Shown here: piece after piece, positions 50,823-57,326 of the stretch | How positions within the stretch are numbered: the stretch's first letter is position 1 | How the letters are laid out: each line of letters opens with the position of its first letter | Origin: Streptomyces fuscichromogenes | GTDB taxonomy: Bacteria; Actinomycetota; Actinomycetes; Streptomycetales; Streptomycetaceae | Direction: 5' to 3' | NCBI RefSeq assembly: GCF_014645815.1 | Contig: NZ_BMML01000007.1 | Coordinates: forward strand, 458,359-522,358 | Length of the DNA stretch: 64,000 bases | The notes under the pieces: model-generated | What the model saw: the letters and a program-made list of their open reading frames with translations, nothing else | Database searches by the model: none | What the model was told of the DNA's origin: nothing | Translations under genes and position numbers: made by a program

Positions 50823-51743
50823 CTAGTGGCGCCGCTCCAGCCGGTTCAGCACGGCCTGGGCCATCGCCGCCTCGCCCTTGGCGTTGGGGTGGGCCGGGGC
50901 GGCCGGGGAGGTCGGCTGGAGGGGCTCGATCCAGCGGTCGGCGGGGGCCTTGCACATGTCGTGGCCGACGGTCGGGCCGTAGGTGTCCACGTACCGGGCG
51001 CCGTTCCAGGCGGCGACCATGCGCAGCATGAGGTTCAGCCGCTTCCCGGTGTCGCGGAGGTAGGGGAAGTCCTTGGCGGCGAACGGCACGGTCGGGTAGC
51101 AGCCGCTGCCGTCGTCGGGCAGCAGGTCGGGGTAGCCGACGACCAGGACCCGGGCGTGCGGGGCGCGGGCGTGGATCGCCCGCAGCACCTTGTCGACCTT
51201 GGGCGCGGTCTGCGCGATGGCGAGCGTCAGCTGGTCGGTGCCGGAGGCGTTGTAGTACTGCTGGCAGGGGTTGCCCGTCAGATCCCTGGAGCTGAGGGCC
51301 ACGCAGGTGCCGATGATGGAGCTGAAGCCCACGTCGTTGCCGCCGATCTGGAGCGTCACCAGGTCGGTGTCCCGCTGGACGGCGTCCAGCTGGGGGCCGT
51401 TGGTGCCCTGCGCCTTCCACATCTCCACGGTCGTCGCGCCGGAACAGCTCACGTCCTTGAACGCGCTCACGTGCCGGGCCGCCGCCACCAGTGACGGGTA
51501 GTTGTGGTCGGAGCGGGCGCAGTTCGCGTCGACCTGCGTCGGGATGACCGGGCCCGAGGTGTAGGAGTCGCCGAGCGCCACATAACTGGTGCCGCGGTCG
51601 TGGCCGGAGCCGTGGCCGCCGCCGTGTGCCGCCGCCGGTGTCGTGGACGCGGCCACCAGGGCGCAGCCGCCCAGCGCCGCCGCCACGGTGGCCTTCCGCC
51701 GGTGCCGTCGCGCCGAACCGTCGGACGGGGTGCCGTACGCCAT
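50823..51743 (-). CDS. Secreted SGNH/GDSL esterase
   Basis: A 306-residue secreted hydrolase. A basic N-terminus and signal peptide (about 1-40, VAAALGGCALVAASTTPAAA) precede a His/Gly-rich linker. The SGNH blocks are YVALGDSYTSG (nucleophile Ser), a Gly in CSGATT, LQIGGNDVGF (Asn), and PAHPNAKGEAAMA (His), all present. Six cysteines fit three disulfides as in Streptomyces esterases of this group. GGGGGGA lies upstream of ATG 51743. It is divergent from the SDR gene with TetR-type operators between, though these lie nearer the SDR. Confidence 0.94.
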   Translation of the reverse strand: MAYGTPSDGSARRHRRKATVAAALGGCALVAASTTPAAAHGGGHGSGHDRGTSYVALGDSYTSGPVIPTQVDANCARSDHNYPSLVAAARHVSAFKDVSCSGATTVEMWKAQGTNGPQLDAVQRDTDLVTLQIGGNDVGFSSIIGTCVALSSRDLTGNPCQQYYNASGTDQLTLAIAQTAPKVDKVLRAIHARAPHARVLVVGYPDLLPDDGSGCYPTVPFAAKDFPYLRDTGKRLNLMLRMVAAWNGARYVDTYGPTVGHDMCKAPADRWIEPLQPTSPAAPAHPNAKGEAAMAQAVLNRLERRH

Positions 51744-51946
51744 GGAGTTCCCCCCTGGAACCAGGACGCGTACGGAACCGGTCCCGACGGGCGGCCCGCA
51801 CGCGTGTGTCGGGGGTCTGTATACCGCCCGGTAGGAGTCCGTAGCCAGAGGTCGGACGCAAGGAACTGGATCGAGTAACCCGCCCTGCCCGTAAGGGCAT
51901 CCGGTCCGGCCGGCGGCCGGGTGCCGCACCCTGCGATTGAAGTGGG

Positions 51947-51960
51947 AAACCGATCGGTTT
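51947..51960. promoter_or_regulatory. TetR-type operator 1
   Basis: AAACCGATCGGTTT is a perfect 14-bp palindrome. Its centre is 35 bp from that of operator 2, which has the same core. Confidence 0.85.
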
Positions 51961-51978
51961 ACGATGGGCGGCGACCGA

Positions 51979-51998
51979 TGGAAACCGATCGGTTTCCA
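51979..51998. promoter_or_regulatory. TetR-type operator 2
   Basis: TGGAAACCGATCGGTTTCCA is a perfect 20-bp palindrome, 30 bp before the SDR start. Because it and operator 1 lie inside the possible N-terminal extension of the SDR frame, the ATG at 52029 is preferred. Confidence 0.9.
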
Positions 51999-52028
51999 AT
52001 CTTCGTGCGCATCTGGAGCGTGAGTGTC

Positions 52029-52730
52029 ATGACCGCGATCAAGGACTCCGTCGTCCTCGTCACCGGCGGCAGCCGAGGCGTCGGAAAGGCGCTGGTGGAA
52101 GAGTTGTACGCGCGCGGCGCCGGCAAGGTGTACGCCACCGCCCGCGACCCGCGCACCGTCACCCATCCCGACGCCGTGGCGCTGGCTCTGGAAGTGACCG
52201 ACCCCGACTCGGTGGCCGCGGTCGCCGAGCGGGCGCAGGACGTGACCGTCCTGGTCAACAACGCCGGGGTCGCCACCGGAACCCGCTTCCTGACCTCCTC
52301 GCTGGACGACATCCACCGCGAGTTCGAGGTCAACTTCTACGGCCCGCTGCTGCTCACCCGTGCCTTCGTCCCGGTCATCGAGCGCAACGGCGGCGGCCAT
52401 GTCCTGAACGTGCACTCGGTGCTGTCCTGGCTCGCCGAAGGCGGTGCCTACAGCGCCTCCAAGGCCGCCCTGTGGTCCCAGACCAACAGCCTGCGCCTGG
52501 CCCTCCAGCCGCGCGGCATCGGCGTCACCGGCCTGCACATGGGCTACGTCGACACCGACATGACGGCCCATGTCGACGGTCCCAAGGCGAAGGCCGAGGA
52601 CATCGCCGCGGCCGCCCTCGACGGCGTCGAGTCGGGCGCCCACGAGGTGCTCGCCGACGACCTCACCCGCTGGGCCAAGGGCGCCCTGTCGGGCGACCTG
52701 GCCGCCATGTACCAGCAGCTCGCCGGGTGA
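52029..52730 (+). CDS. Short-chain dehydrogenase/reductase
   Basis: A 233-residue classical SDR. The cofactor motif VVLVTGGSRGVGKALVEEL, the NNAG block (VLVNNAGVATG), the catalytic Ser (NVHSVLSWL) and Tyr-x3-Lys (YSASKAAL) are present. The substrate is unknown. ATG 52029 follows two palindromic operators that should allow repression by a TetR-family protein encoded elsewhere. GGAG lies ten bases upstream. Confidence 0.93.
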   Translation: MTAIKDSVVLVTGGSRGVGKALVEELYARGAGKVYATARDPRTVTHPDAVALALEVTDPDSVAAVAERAQDVTVLVNNAGVATGTRFLTSSLDDIHREFEVNFYGPLLLTRAFVPVIERNGGGHVLNVHSVLSWLAEGGAYSASKAALWSQTNSLRLALQPRGIGVTGLHMGYVDTDMTAHVDGPKAKAEDIAAAALDGVESGAHEVLADDLTRWAKGALSGDLAAMYQQLAG

Positions 52731-52908
52731 CCCGGGTGCCGCGGCCCCTTCGGCTTCGGTCCGCGCAGGGGCGATCGTGGAGAATCCGCGATCAATGTGA
52801 AGACGGCCGCCGGACTGGCGGTGTCGGCCTGCGGAGCGCCGGTAGGGCCGGGAGTGATCCCGGCACAGCGCGAGGAAACAGGAAGCCACGGACTCCCGAC
52901 CGAAAACC
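52731..52908. other. Intergenic region after the SDR gene
   Basis: GC-rich sequence without a clean hairpin or gene. It leads into the gene remnant at 52909-53106. Confidence 0.4.
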
Positions 52909-53106
52909 GTGCCGCGCAGCGGCACGGCAACGGGTCGAGAAGGCCAGCGTCCTCGGGCCTCAGCCCGAGGAGCAGGTCAATGCACCTACACGGCCGATCC
53001 CACGATCGTGCGGTCCAACGGCTTCCAGGTGCCGACCGGTCCGGGCATCAGGATGCACGACCTGCTGGTGATCTCCCTGGGCGGCGCGGGCCGGTACGCC
53101 CGGTAG
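52909..53106 (+). pseudogene. 3' remnant of a secreted-protein gene
   Basis: The last 43 codons before the TAG at 53104 read as real protein (CTYTADPTIVRSNGFQVPTG, then PGIRMHDLLVISLGGAG). Upstream the frame is open to 52909 but looks like non-coding GC-rich sequence, and no start with a ribosome site is seen. It is most likely the C-terminal tail of a truncated exported enzyme. The family is not identified. Confidence 0.5.
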
Positions 53107-53110
53107 CCGG

Positions 53111-54238
53111 TCAGGTCCGGGCCGTCCGCCGCCGTGCCGGGCGCCGTAGCAACAGCCGTCGTGCGGGCCGCTCCACGCCCTCGTACAGGAGCCAGGACAG
53201 GCCCAACGACAGGGTGAACGCGGCGGCGGCGACCGCCCCACCGGTGAGCAGGCCGAAACGCGGGCGGGTGCCGAGGAGGTGGGTGCCCGCCCGCAGCACC
53301 AGCAGATGGACCATGTAGAACGCGAACGACAGCTCGCCGAGGCGGACCAGCCACCGGCGCCGCCACAGTGAGGGCAGGCCGTGCAGGTCGGCGACGGCCG
53401 CCGCCGGGATGAGCAGCGCGAAGCCCGTGATGGTGCAGGCGGTGGCCGCGTACTCGGAGGTGACCTGCGGAACCAGGAAGTAGCCGATCACCGCCAGCGC
53501 CAGCGAGGCCTCCAGCCCCGGGCCGCGCCACCGGCCGAGCAGCACCAGCCGCGCGGTGGCCGCGCCCAGGACGAACTCCGGCAGCCGGGCGGCCGGGAAG
53601 GAGCTGATCGGCTGCGCCCACCAGTGGTGCGCGTCCGTCCAGGCCAGGGCCAGCACCGTCAGCACGGCCAGCGCGGCCAGCGCCGTGGCGCCCCGCCCGC
53701 CCAGGCGCCGCAGCAGCAGTGCCAGCAGCGGGAACGCGGCGTAGAAGAAGGCCTCGCAGGCCAGCGACCAGCTGACCGGGTCCAGCGTCTGCCACCACGG
53801 CCGCCACCAGGAGTGCACCAGGAGGACGTCGGCCAGGCCCTGCGGCAAGGTCGGCCGCGGCTGGCGGGGCAGCGTGCCCACCATGACCAGCGCGACGGCG
53901 ACGGTGACCAGGTGCACCGGGTAGACCCGGGCGACGCGCCGCCACCAGAAGCGCGTCGCCCGGTCGCCCGGCCGCGCGGACCACATCAGCACGAACCCGG
54001 AGAGGACGAAGAAGAACGACACCCCCGAGGCGCCGGCCTGGAACCCCCAGGTCACCAGGCGGCCGCCGGTGCCGCCGAAATAACGGAAGTTGTGCACGTG
54101 CAGCCCGAAGACCAGCAGCGCGGCCATCCATCTCAGTCCGGTCAGGGACGGCAGCGCAGGGGCGGGGGCGGACGGCAGGGGGCGGGCGGGTGGCGCGGCG
54201 GCCGGAGCGGTCGGAGGGGCCTGGGTCGCCGTCGTCAT
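53111..54238 (-). CDS. Acyltransferase 3 (OafA/YrhL-like) membrane protein
   Basis: A 375-residue protein. After a Pro/Ala-rich N-terminus (about 1-32) the acyltransferase 3 domain begins with LTGLRWMAALLVFGLHVHNF (catalytic-type His in the first helix), followed by SGFVLMWSARPGDRATRFWW with the conserved Arg-rich turn and VYPVHLV. About ten membrane helices follow. It transfers acyl groups to carbohydrates or lipids at the membrane; the acceptor is unknown. ATG 54238 has AGGTGA upstream; a longer start at 54322 is less likely. Confidence 0.93.
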   Translation of the reverse strand: MTTATQAPPTAPAAAPPARPLPSAPAPALPSLTGLRWMAALLVFGLHVHNFRYFGGTGGRLVTWGFQAGASGVSFFFVLSGFVLMWSARPGDRATRFWWRRVARVYPVHLVTVAVALVMVGTLPRQPRPTLPQGLADVLLVHSWWRPWWQTLDPVSWSLACEAFFYAAFPLLALLLRRLGGRGATALAALAVLTVLALAWTDAHHWWAQPISSFPAARLPEFVLGAATARLVLLGRWRGPGLEASLALAVIGYFLVPQVTSEYAATACTITGFALLIPAAAVADLHGLPSLWRRRWLVRLGELSFAFYMVHLLVLRAGTHLLGTRPRFGLLTGGAVAAAAFTLSLGLSWLLYEGVERPARRLLLRRPARRRTART

Positions 54239-54538
54239 CGAGTCACCTGCCGGAGGGTTCGGGCGTGGAGCATGAAACGGAGCGTTGCCCGTTCCGCACT
54301 TTTCATTCCGGCCCCGGACCAAACATCACACCAATGCCGAGGGAAGGGCTCGGCCATACGGGCCGCGGGGGCCGGACGGGCGGGTGCGACCCTACCCGGA
54401 GGGCCGACGCGCCCGGTGGCCCTCGGCGGGCGCCGCGCGGCCCGGGTCGCCGCCGTGGCCTGTGCTGTCGGGCCGTGCGCGGCGCGCCGAAACCCAGGGG
54501 CACGAACGTGTGACCCGCCCGTCGGCGGGTTGACGTCG
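54239..54538. other. Intergenic region upstream of the acyltransferase
   Basis: It holds the acyltransferase promoter and the terminator of the sigma/anti-sigma-like pair (54513-54530). No gene is seen. Confidence 0.45.
54513..54530 (-). terminator. Hairpin after the membrane anti-sigma-like gene
   Basis: ACCCGCC (54513-54519) pairs with GGCGGGT (54524-54530) across a CGTC loop, 9-26 bp past the stop codon. Confidence 0.6.
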
Positions 54539-55036
54539 TTACGAGCGGGCCGACGTGGCGACGGCGCTCGGCTCGCTCTCGGGCGACGCGCCGCGGAGCG
54601 TGGACGGGTACGCCGACCGTGCCGGGGAGGGCGCCTGGGTGGTGCTCCGGGTCGGTGTCCCCGGCGTGGGTTCCCGGGCGCTCCCGCCCCGGGTCGGCGC
54701 GACGCTCGGGCTCGGGCTGGGGTCGGCCGGTGCGGGTGACGTCGAGGGGTGTCGCGGGGCCGTCGGGCTGACGGCCGGCGGTGCGAGCGGGAGCCGGGGG
54801 GACGCCGGTGCCGAGGGCCCGGTCAGATGCAGCGAGAGGGCGACACAGGCGGCGACGGCGCAGGTCAACCCGGTTCCGGCCGCCGTGCGGACGAACCGGC
54901 GGCGGCTCGCGGCCCGGCGGATCTCCTCATAGCGGCCCGGCGGCGCACCGAGGTGGGCGGCCGGCGGCCGCAGGATGACCGCGAGGGGATCGTCGGGGCC
55001 GTCGAACTCCGGCTCGTCGTCAAAGCGTGTGGTCAA
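54539..55036 (-). CDS. Single-pass membrane protein, putative anti-sigma partner
   Basis: A 165-residue protein starting at TTG 55036, with GAGGAG upstream, 17 bases inside the sigma gene. Residues 1-48 are cytosolic and charged (DDPLAVILRPPAAHLGAPPG, YEEIRRAASRRRF). One membrane helix follows (about 50-70), then a long Pro/Ser/Thr-rich external tail. The layout and coupling fit an anti-sigma factor or a small partner of the ECF sigma, although no zinc-binding HxxxCxxC is present. Confidence 0.8.
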   Translation of the reverse strand: MTTRFDDEPEFDGPDDPLAVILRPPAAHLGAPPGRYEEIRRAASRRRFVRTAAGTGLTCAVAACVALSLHLTGPSAPASPRLPLAPPAVSPTAPRHPSTSPAPADPSPSPSVAPTRGGSAREPTPGTPTRSTTQAPSPARSAYPSTLRGASPESEPSAVATSARS

Positions 55037-55511
55037 GGCTTCTCCTCAGATGGCCACGGAGCAGTTCTCGGGCCGCGTGCAGATCGGCCTTGACGGTTCC
55101 CTCCTTGCGCCCGGTCAGCTCCGACACCTCCCGGATCGGCATGTCAGCGTAGTAGTGCAGCAGGATCGGCACCCGCAGCCGCTCGGGCAGCGACTGCACC
55201 AGCAGCCGTACCGAGGGATCCGCCGGCTCGGTGTGCGGGCGGATCGCGGCCTCCGAGCCCGCGCGGCGCACCGCACGGCGCTCGCGCTCCAGCTTGCGCC
55301 AGTGGTCCCGGACGAGATTGGCCGCGGTGACGTAGAGGAAGCCGCGCGGCTCGTCCACCGACGTCCACCGGGCCCACAGCCGGGTGAACGCCTCCGAGGC
55401 GATCTCGTGCGCCGTCTCGTCGTCGTCGACCAGACGGCGGCACCAGCCGGCCAGGCGCGGGTACAGGGCGGCGAAGAGCTCGGAGGCCGCCGTGTCACGG
55501 GACCGTTTCAA
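55020..55511 (-). CDS. ECF-family RNA polymerase sigma factor
   Basis: A 163-residue sigma-70 protein. Region 2 (about 8-70) has ELFAALYPRLAGWCRRLV and EAFTRLWARW; region 4 (about 105-155) has LPERLRVPILLHYYADMPIR and LTGRKEGTVKADLHAARELL. The start is TTG 55511 with GGAG four bases upstream. It overlaps the membrane partner gene, the usual layout of an ECF sigma and its anti-sigma. Targets are unknown; a sortase gene lies just upstream on the same strand but behind a terminator. Confidence 0.93.
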   Translation of the reverse strand: MKRSRDTAASELFAALYPRLAGWCRRLVDDDETAHEIASEAFTRLWARWTSVDEPRGFLYVTAANLVRDHWRKLERERRAVRRAGSEAAIRPHTEPADPSVRLLVQSLPERLRVPILLHYYADMPIREVSELTGRKEGTVKADLHAARELLRGHLRRSLDHTL

Positions 55512-55547
55512 CGTTCTCCAGGGTCGAAGGGGGGCGCTCGTCGGAGA

Positions 55548-55589
55548 GGATGCGGGACCGGTGGCGTACGTTGCGCCGGTCCCGCATCC
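55548..55589 (-). terminator. 14-bp stem terminator after the sortase gene
   Basis: GGATGCGGGACCGG (55548-55561) pairs perfectly with CCGGTCCCGCATCC (55576-55589), 12-53 bp past the sortase stop. Confidence 0.88.
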
Positions 55590-55600
55590 GTTCTGACGGC

Positions 55601-56245
55601 TCAGGGTGTCGTGCCGGTCGTCGTCCCGGTCAGCGAGGCGAAGACGATCACGTTGTCGAGGTAGCCGTCGCCGCCGCGCGGGCCGCCGCAGGTGATCAGC
55701 CGCAGCTCCGGGCGGTCCACGTCCCCGTACACGTCCTGGGTCGGGAACGCGGCCTTGGCGACCGTACGCACCTCGTCGACGGTGAACACCGCCGACCGGC
55801 CGTTCTCCAGGCGTGCCACGGCCTGCTCCCCCCGGCGCAGCTCAGCGAGCCGGCGGAACACCCCGTCGCCGTAGGCGCCGACCGTGACATGGCCGAGGAT
55901 CACCGAAGGACCGGTCTGCCCCGGGGCGGGGGAGTAGCGGTACCAGCCCGCCCGGTCGTGCGCGGTGACGGGCGGCACCTGCACCGTGCCGTCGGCCGCG
56001 AGCCCCAGCCGCAGCAGCGGGGTGTCGACGCCGATCGCCGGGATGCGCAGCCGTACCGGCACGGAACGCCCGAGCGCGATGGGCGTACCGGAGGCGGCCG
56101 TGGACCGGGACGAGGGCGAGGACGGTGAGGGCGCCGCCCGCCGGTGGGCGGCCGGGGCCGTCCGCTCCGGTGCCCGGCCCGCGCAGCCCGCCAGCAGGGA
56201 GCCCGTCGCGGCGGTGACGAAGGCGCGCCTGGAGAGCGGGGTCAT
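55601..56245 (-). CDS. Class F sortase with lipoprotein-type signal
   Basis: A 214-residue protein. The N-terminus carries a lipobox (GSLLAGC) after RRAFVTAATG, so it is probably lipid-anchored. The sortase domain (about 60-214) has IPAIGVDTPLL, the catalytic His119 (VILGHVT) and Cys186 (RLITCGG). The C-terminal motif reads GYLDNVIVFAS; many class F enzymes have Arg in this block, so the third catalytic residue is uncertain. Its start overlaps the stop of the upstream small surface protein (ATGA), suggesting that protein as substrate. Confidence 0.9.
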   Translation of the reverse strand: MTPLSRRAFVTAATGSLLAGCAGRAPERTAPAAHRRAAPSPSSPSSRSTAASGTPIALGRSVPVRLRIPAIGVDTPLLRLGLAADGTVQVPPVTAHDRAGWYRYSPAPGQTGPSVILGHVTVGAYGDGVFRRLAELRRGEQAVARLENGRSAVFTVDEVRTVAKAAFPTQDVYGDVDRPELRLITCGGPRGGDGYLDNVIVFASLTGTTTGTTP

Positions 56246-56601
56246 GCCCTGGTCGCCCGGCGGCGGACGGCGTACACCGCCATGCCCGCGGCGAGCACGG
56301 CCGCCGCGCCTCCGCCGATCAGCGCGCCCTCGGTGCCGGAGTCCGAGGAGGGCTCCGCGACTCCGGTGTCGGGTGCGCCCGCCGGCACCGCGGCGACCTG
56401 GCGCGAGTCCCGGGTCGGCACAGGGCTCGCGGCCCGGGTGGGCTCGGCGGACGGCGCCTCGGACGGGACGGCGGAGGGTTCCGCGGAGCGGGTGGTGGAC
56501 GGCACCGGGCTGGGGGTGGTGCCGTCGGCGAACGCGGGCACGGTGCCGGCCAGTACGGCGGTGCAGGCGAGGGCCGTGGCGCTCAGGACGGTTCGGCGCA
56601 T
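56242..56601 (-). CDS. Small exported surface protein, candidate sortase substrate
   Basis: A 119-residue protein with a signal peptide (1 to about 26, TALACTAVLAGTVPAFA), a Pro/Ser/Thr-rich stalk, the motif APDTG near 80, and a C-terminal membrane helix (about 92-112) with a basic RRRATRA tail. This is the layout of a wall-anchored protein, although APDTG is not a canonical sorting motif and lies some distance before the helix. Its stop codon overlaps the sortase start, so the two form an operon. Confidence 0.85.
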   Translation of the reverse strand: MRRTVLSATALACTAVLAGTVPAFADGTTPSPVPSTTRSAEPSAVPSEAPSAEPTRAASPVPTRDSRQVAAVPAGAPDTGVAEPSSDSGTEGALIGGGAAAVLAAGMAVYAVRRRATRA

Positions 56602-56781
56602 GAGGACGCTCTCTTTCGTCGGCCCGCGGTGGTCGGTGCGGGCTGGGTAACGGATCGAGCGGAGAGACGACCCGGCGCCGCGGCAGGTTGTAAAGAGTCG
56701 GCAAAGCCGCGCGGCGGAGGGCGGAGGCGGACGGCCCGGGGGACGGGTGGGGCGGATGTTGGCTGATTCGCCACCAGACTT

Positions 56782-56807
56782 GAGTGGTTTGTTTTCTTGA
56801 ATCACTC
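56782..56807 (+). promoter_or_regulatory. AT-rich inverted repeat in the furA promoter
   Basis: GAGTG (56782-56786) and CACTC (56803-56807) flank a TTGTTTTCTTGAAT core, with TTGA at 56780 and 56797. It lies 26 bp before the furA start and is a candidate FurA operator for autoregulation. Confidence 0.5.
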
Positions 56808-56832
56808 GTGTTTATCGGGATAGGTTGGCGTC

Positions 56833-57270
56833 ATGACCGCATCCCAGCCCCCGACGACCGCCGCCGAGCTGCGCGGTGCCGGCCTGCGGGTGACGGCCGC
56901 CCGCGTCGCGCTGCTGGAGACCGTCCGCCACGGCGACCACCTCGACGTCGAGGGGATCGCCTCGGGCGTCCGCGAGCGGGTGGGCCACATATCGCTTCAA
57001 GCCGTGTACGACGCGCTGCACGCGCTCACCACGGCGGGACTCATACGCCGTATCGAACCGGCCGGCAGCCCGGCCCGGTTCGAGGGGCGCGTCGGCGACA
57101 ACCACCACCACGTCCTGTGCCGGTCGTGCGGTGCCGTCGCCGACGTCGACTGCGCGGTCGGCGACGCCCCCTGCCTGACCGCTTCGGACGGCCACGGCTT
57201 CGCGATCGACGAGGCCGAGGTCATCTACTGGGGCGTGTGCCCCGCCTGCTCCACCGTCAGTAGTTCCTGA
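56833..57270 (+). CDS. furA: FurA/CatR-type peroxide-sensing repressor
   Basis: A 145-residue Fur-family regulator. The winged helix is at about 8-80 (GLRVTAARVALLE, HISLQAVYDALHALTTAGLI). Metal sites include the His-rich DNHHHVLCRSCG and a C-terminal CPAC, forming the structural zinc site. In Streptomyces the FurA protein represses itself and the adjacent catalase-peroxidase gene and is released by oxidation. katG starts 56 bp downstream, so both form one transcription unit. Confidence 0.96.
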   Translation: MTASQPPTTAAELRGAGLRVTAARVALLETVRHGDHLDVEGIASGVRERVGHISLQAVYDALHALTTAGLIRRIEPAGSPARFEGRVGDNHHHVLCRSCGAVADVDCAVGDAPCLTASDGHGFAIDEAEVIYWGVCPACSTVSSS

Positions 57271-57326
57271 TGACGTCCAGTTGTTCCTGAGTACGTTGAT
57301 CCGCCCATTCCGGAAGGATTTCCCCC

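Noticed and set aside
51921..52028. N-terminal extension of the SDR
   Set aside because: It would translate through both palindromic operators; classical SDRs start close to the glycine motif, as from ATG 52029.
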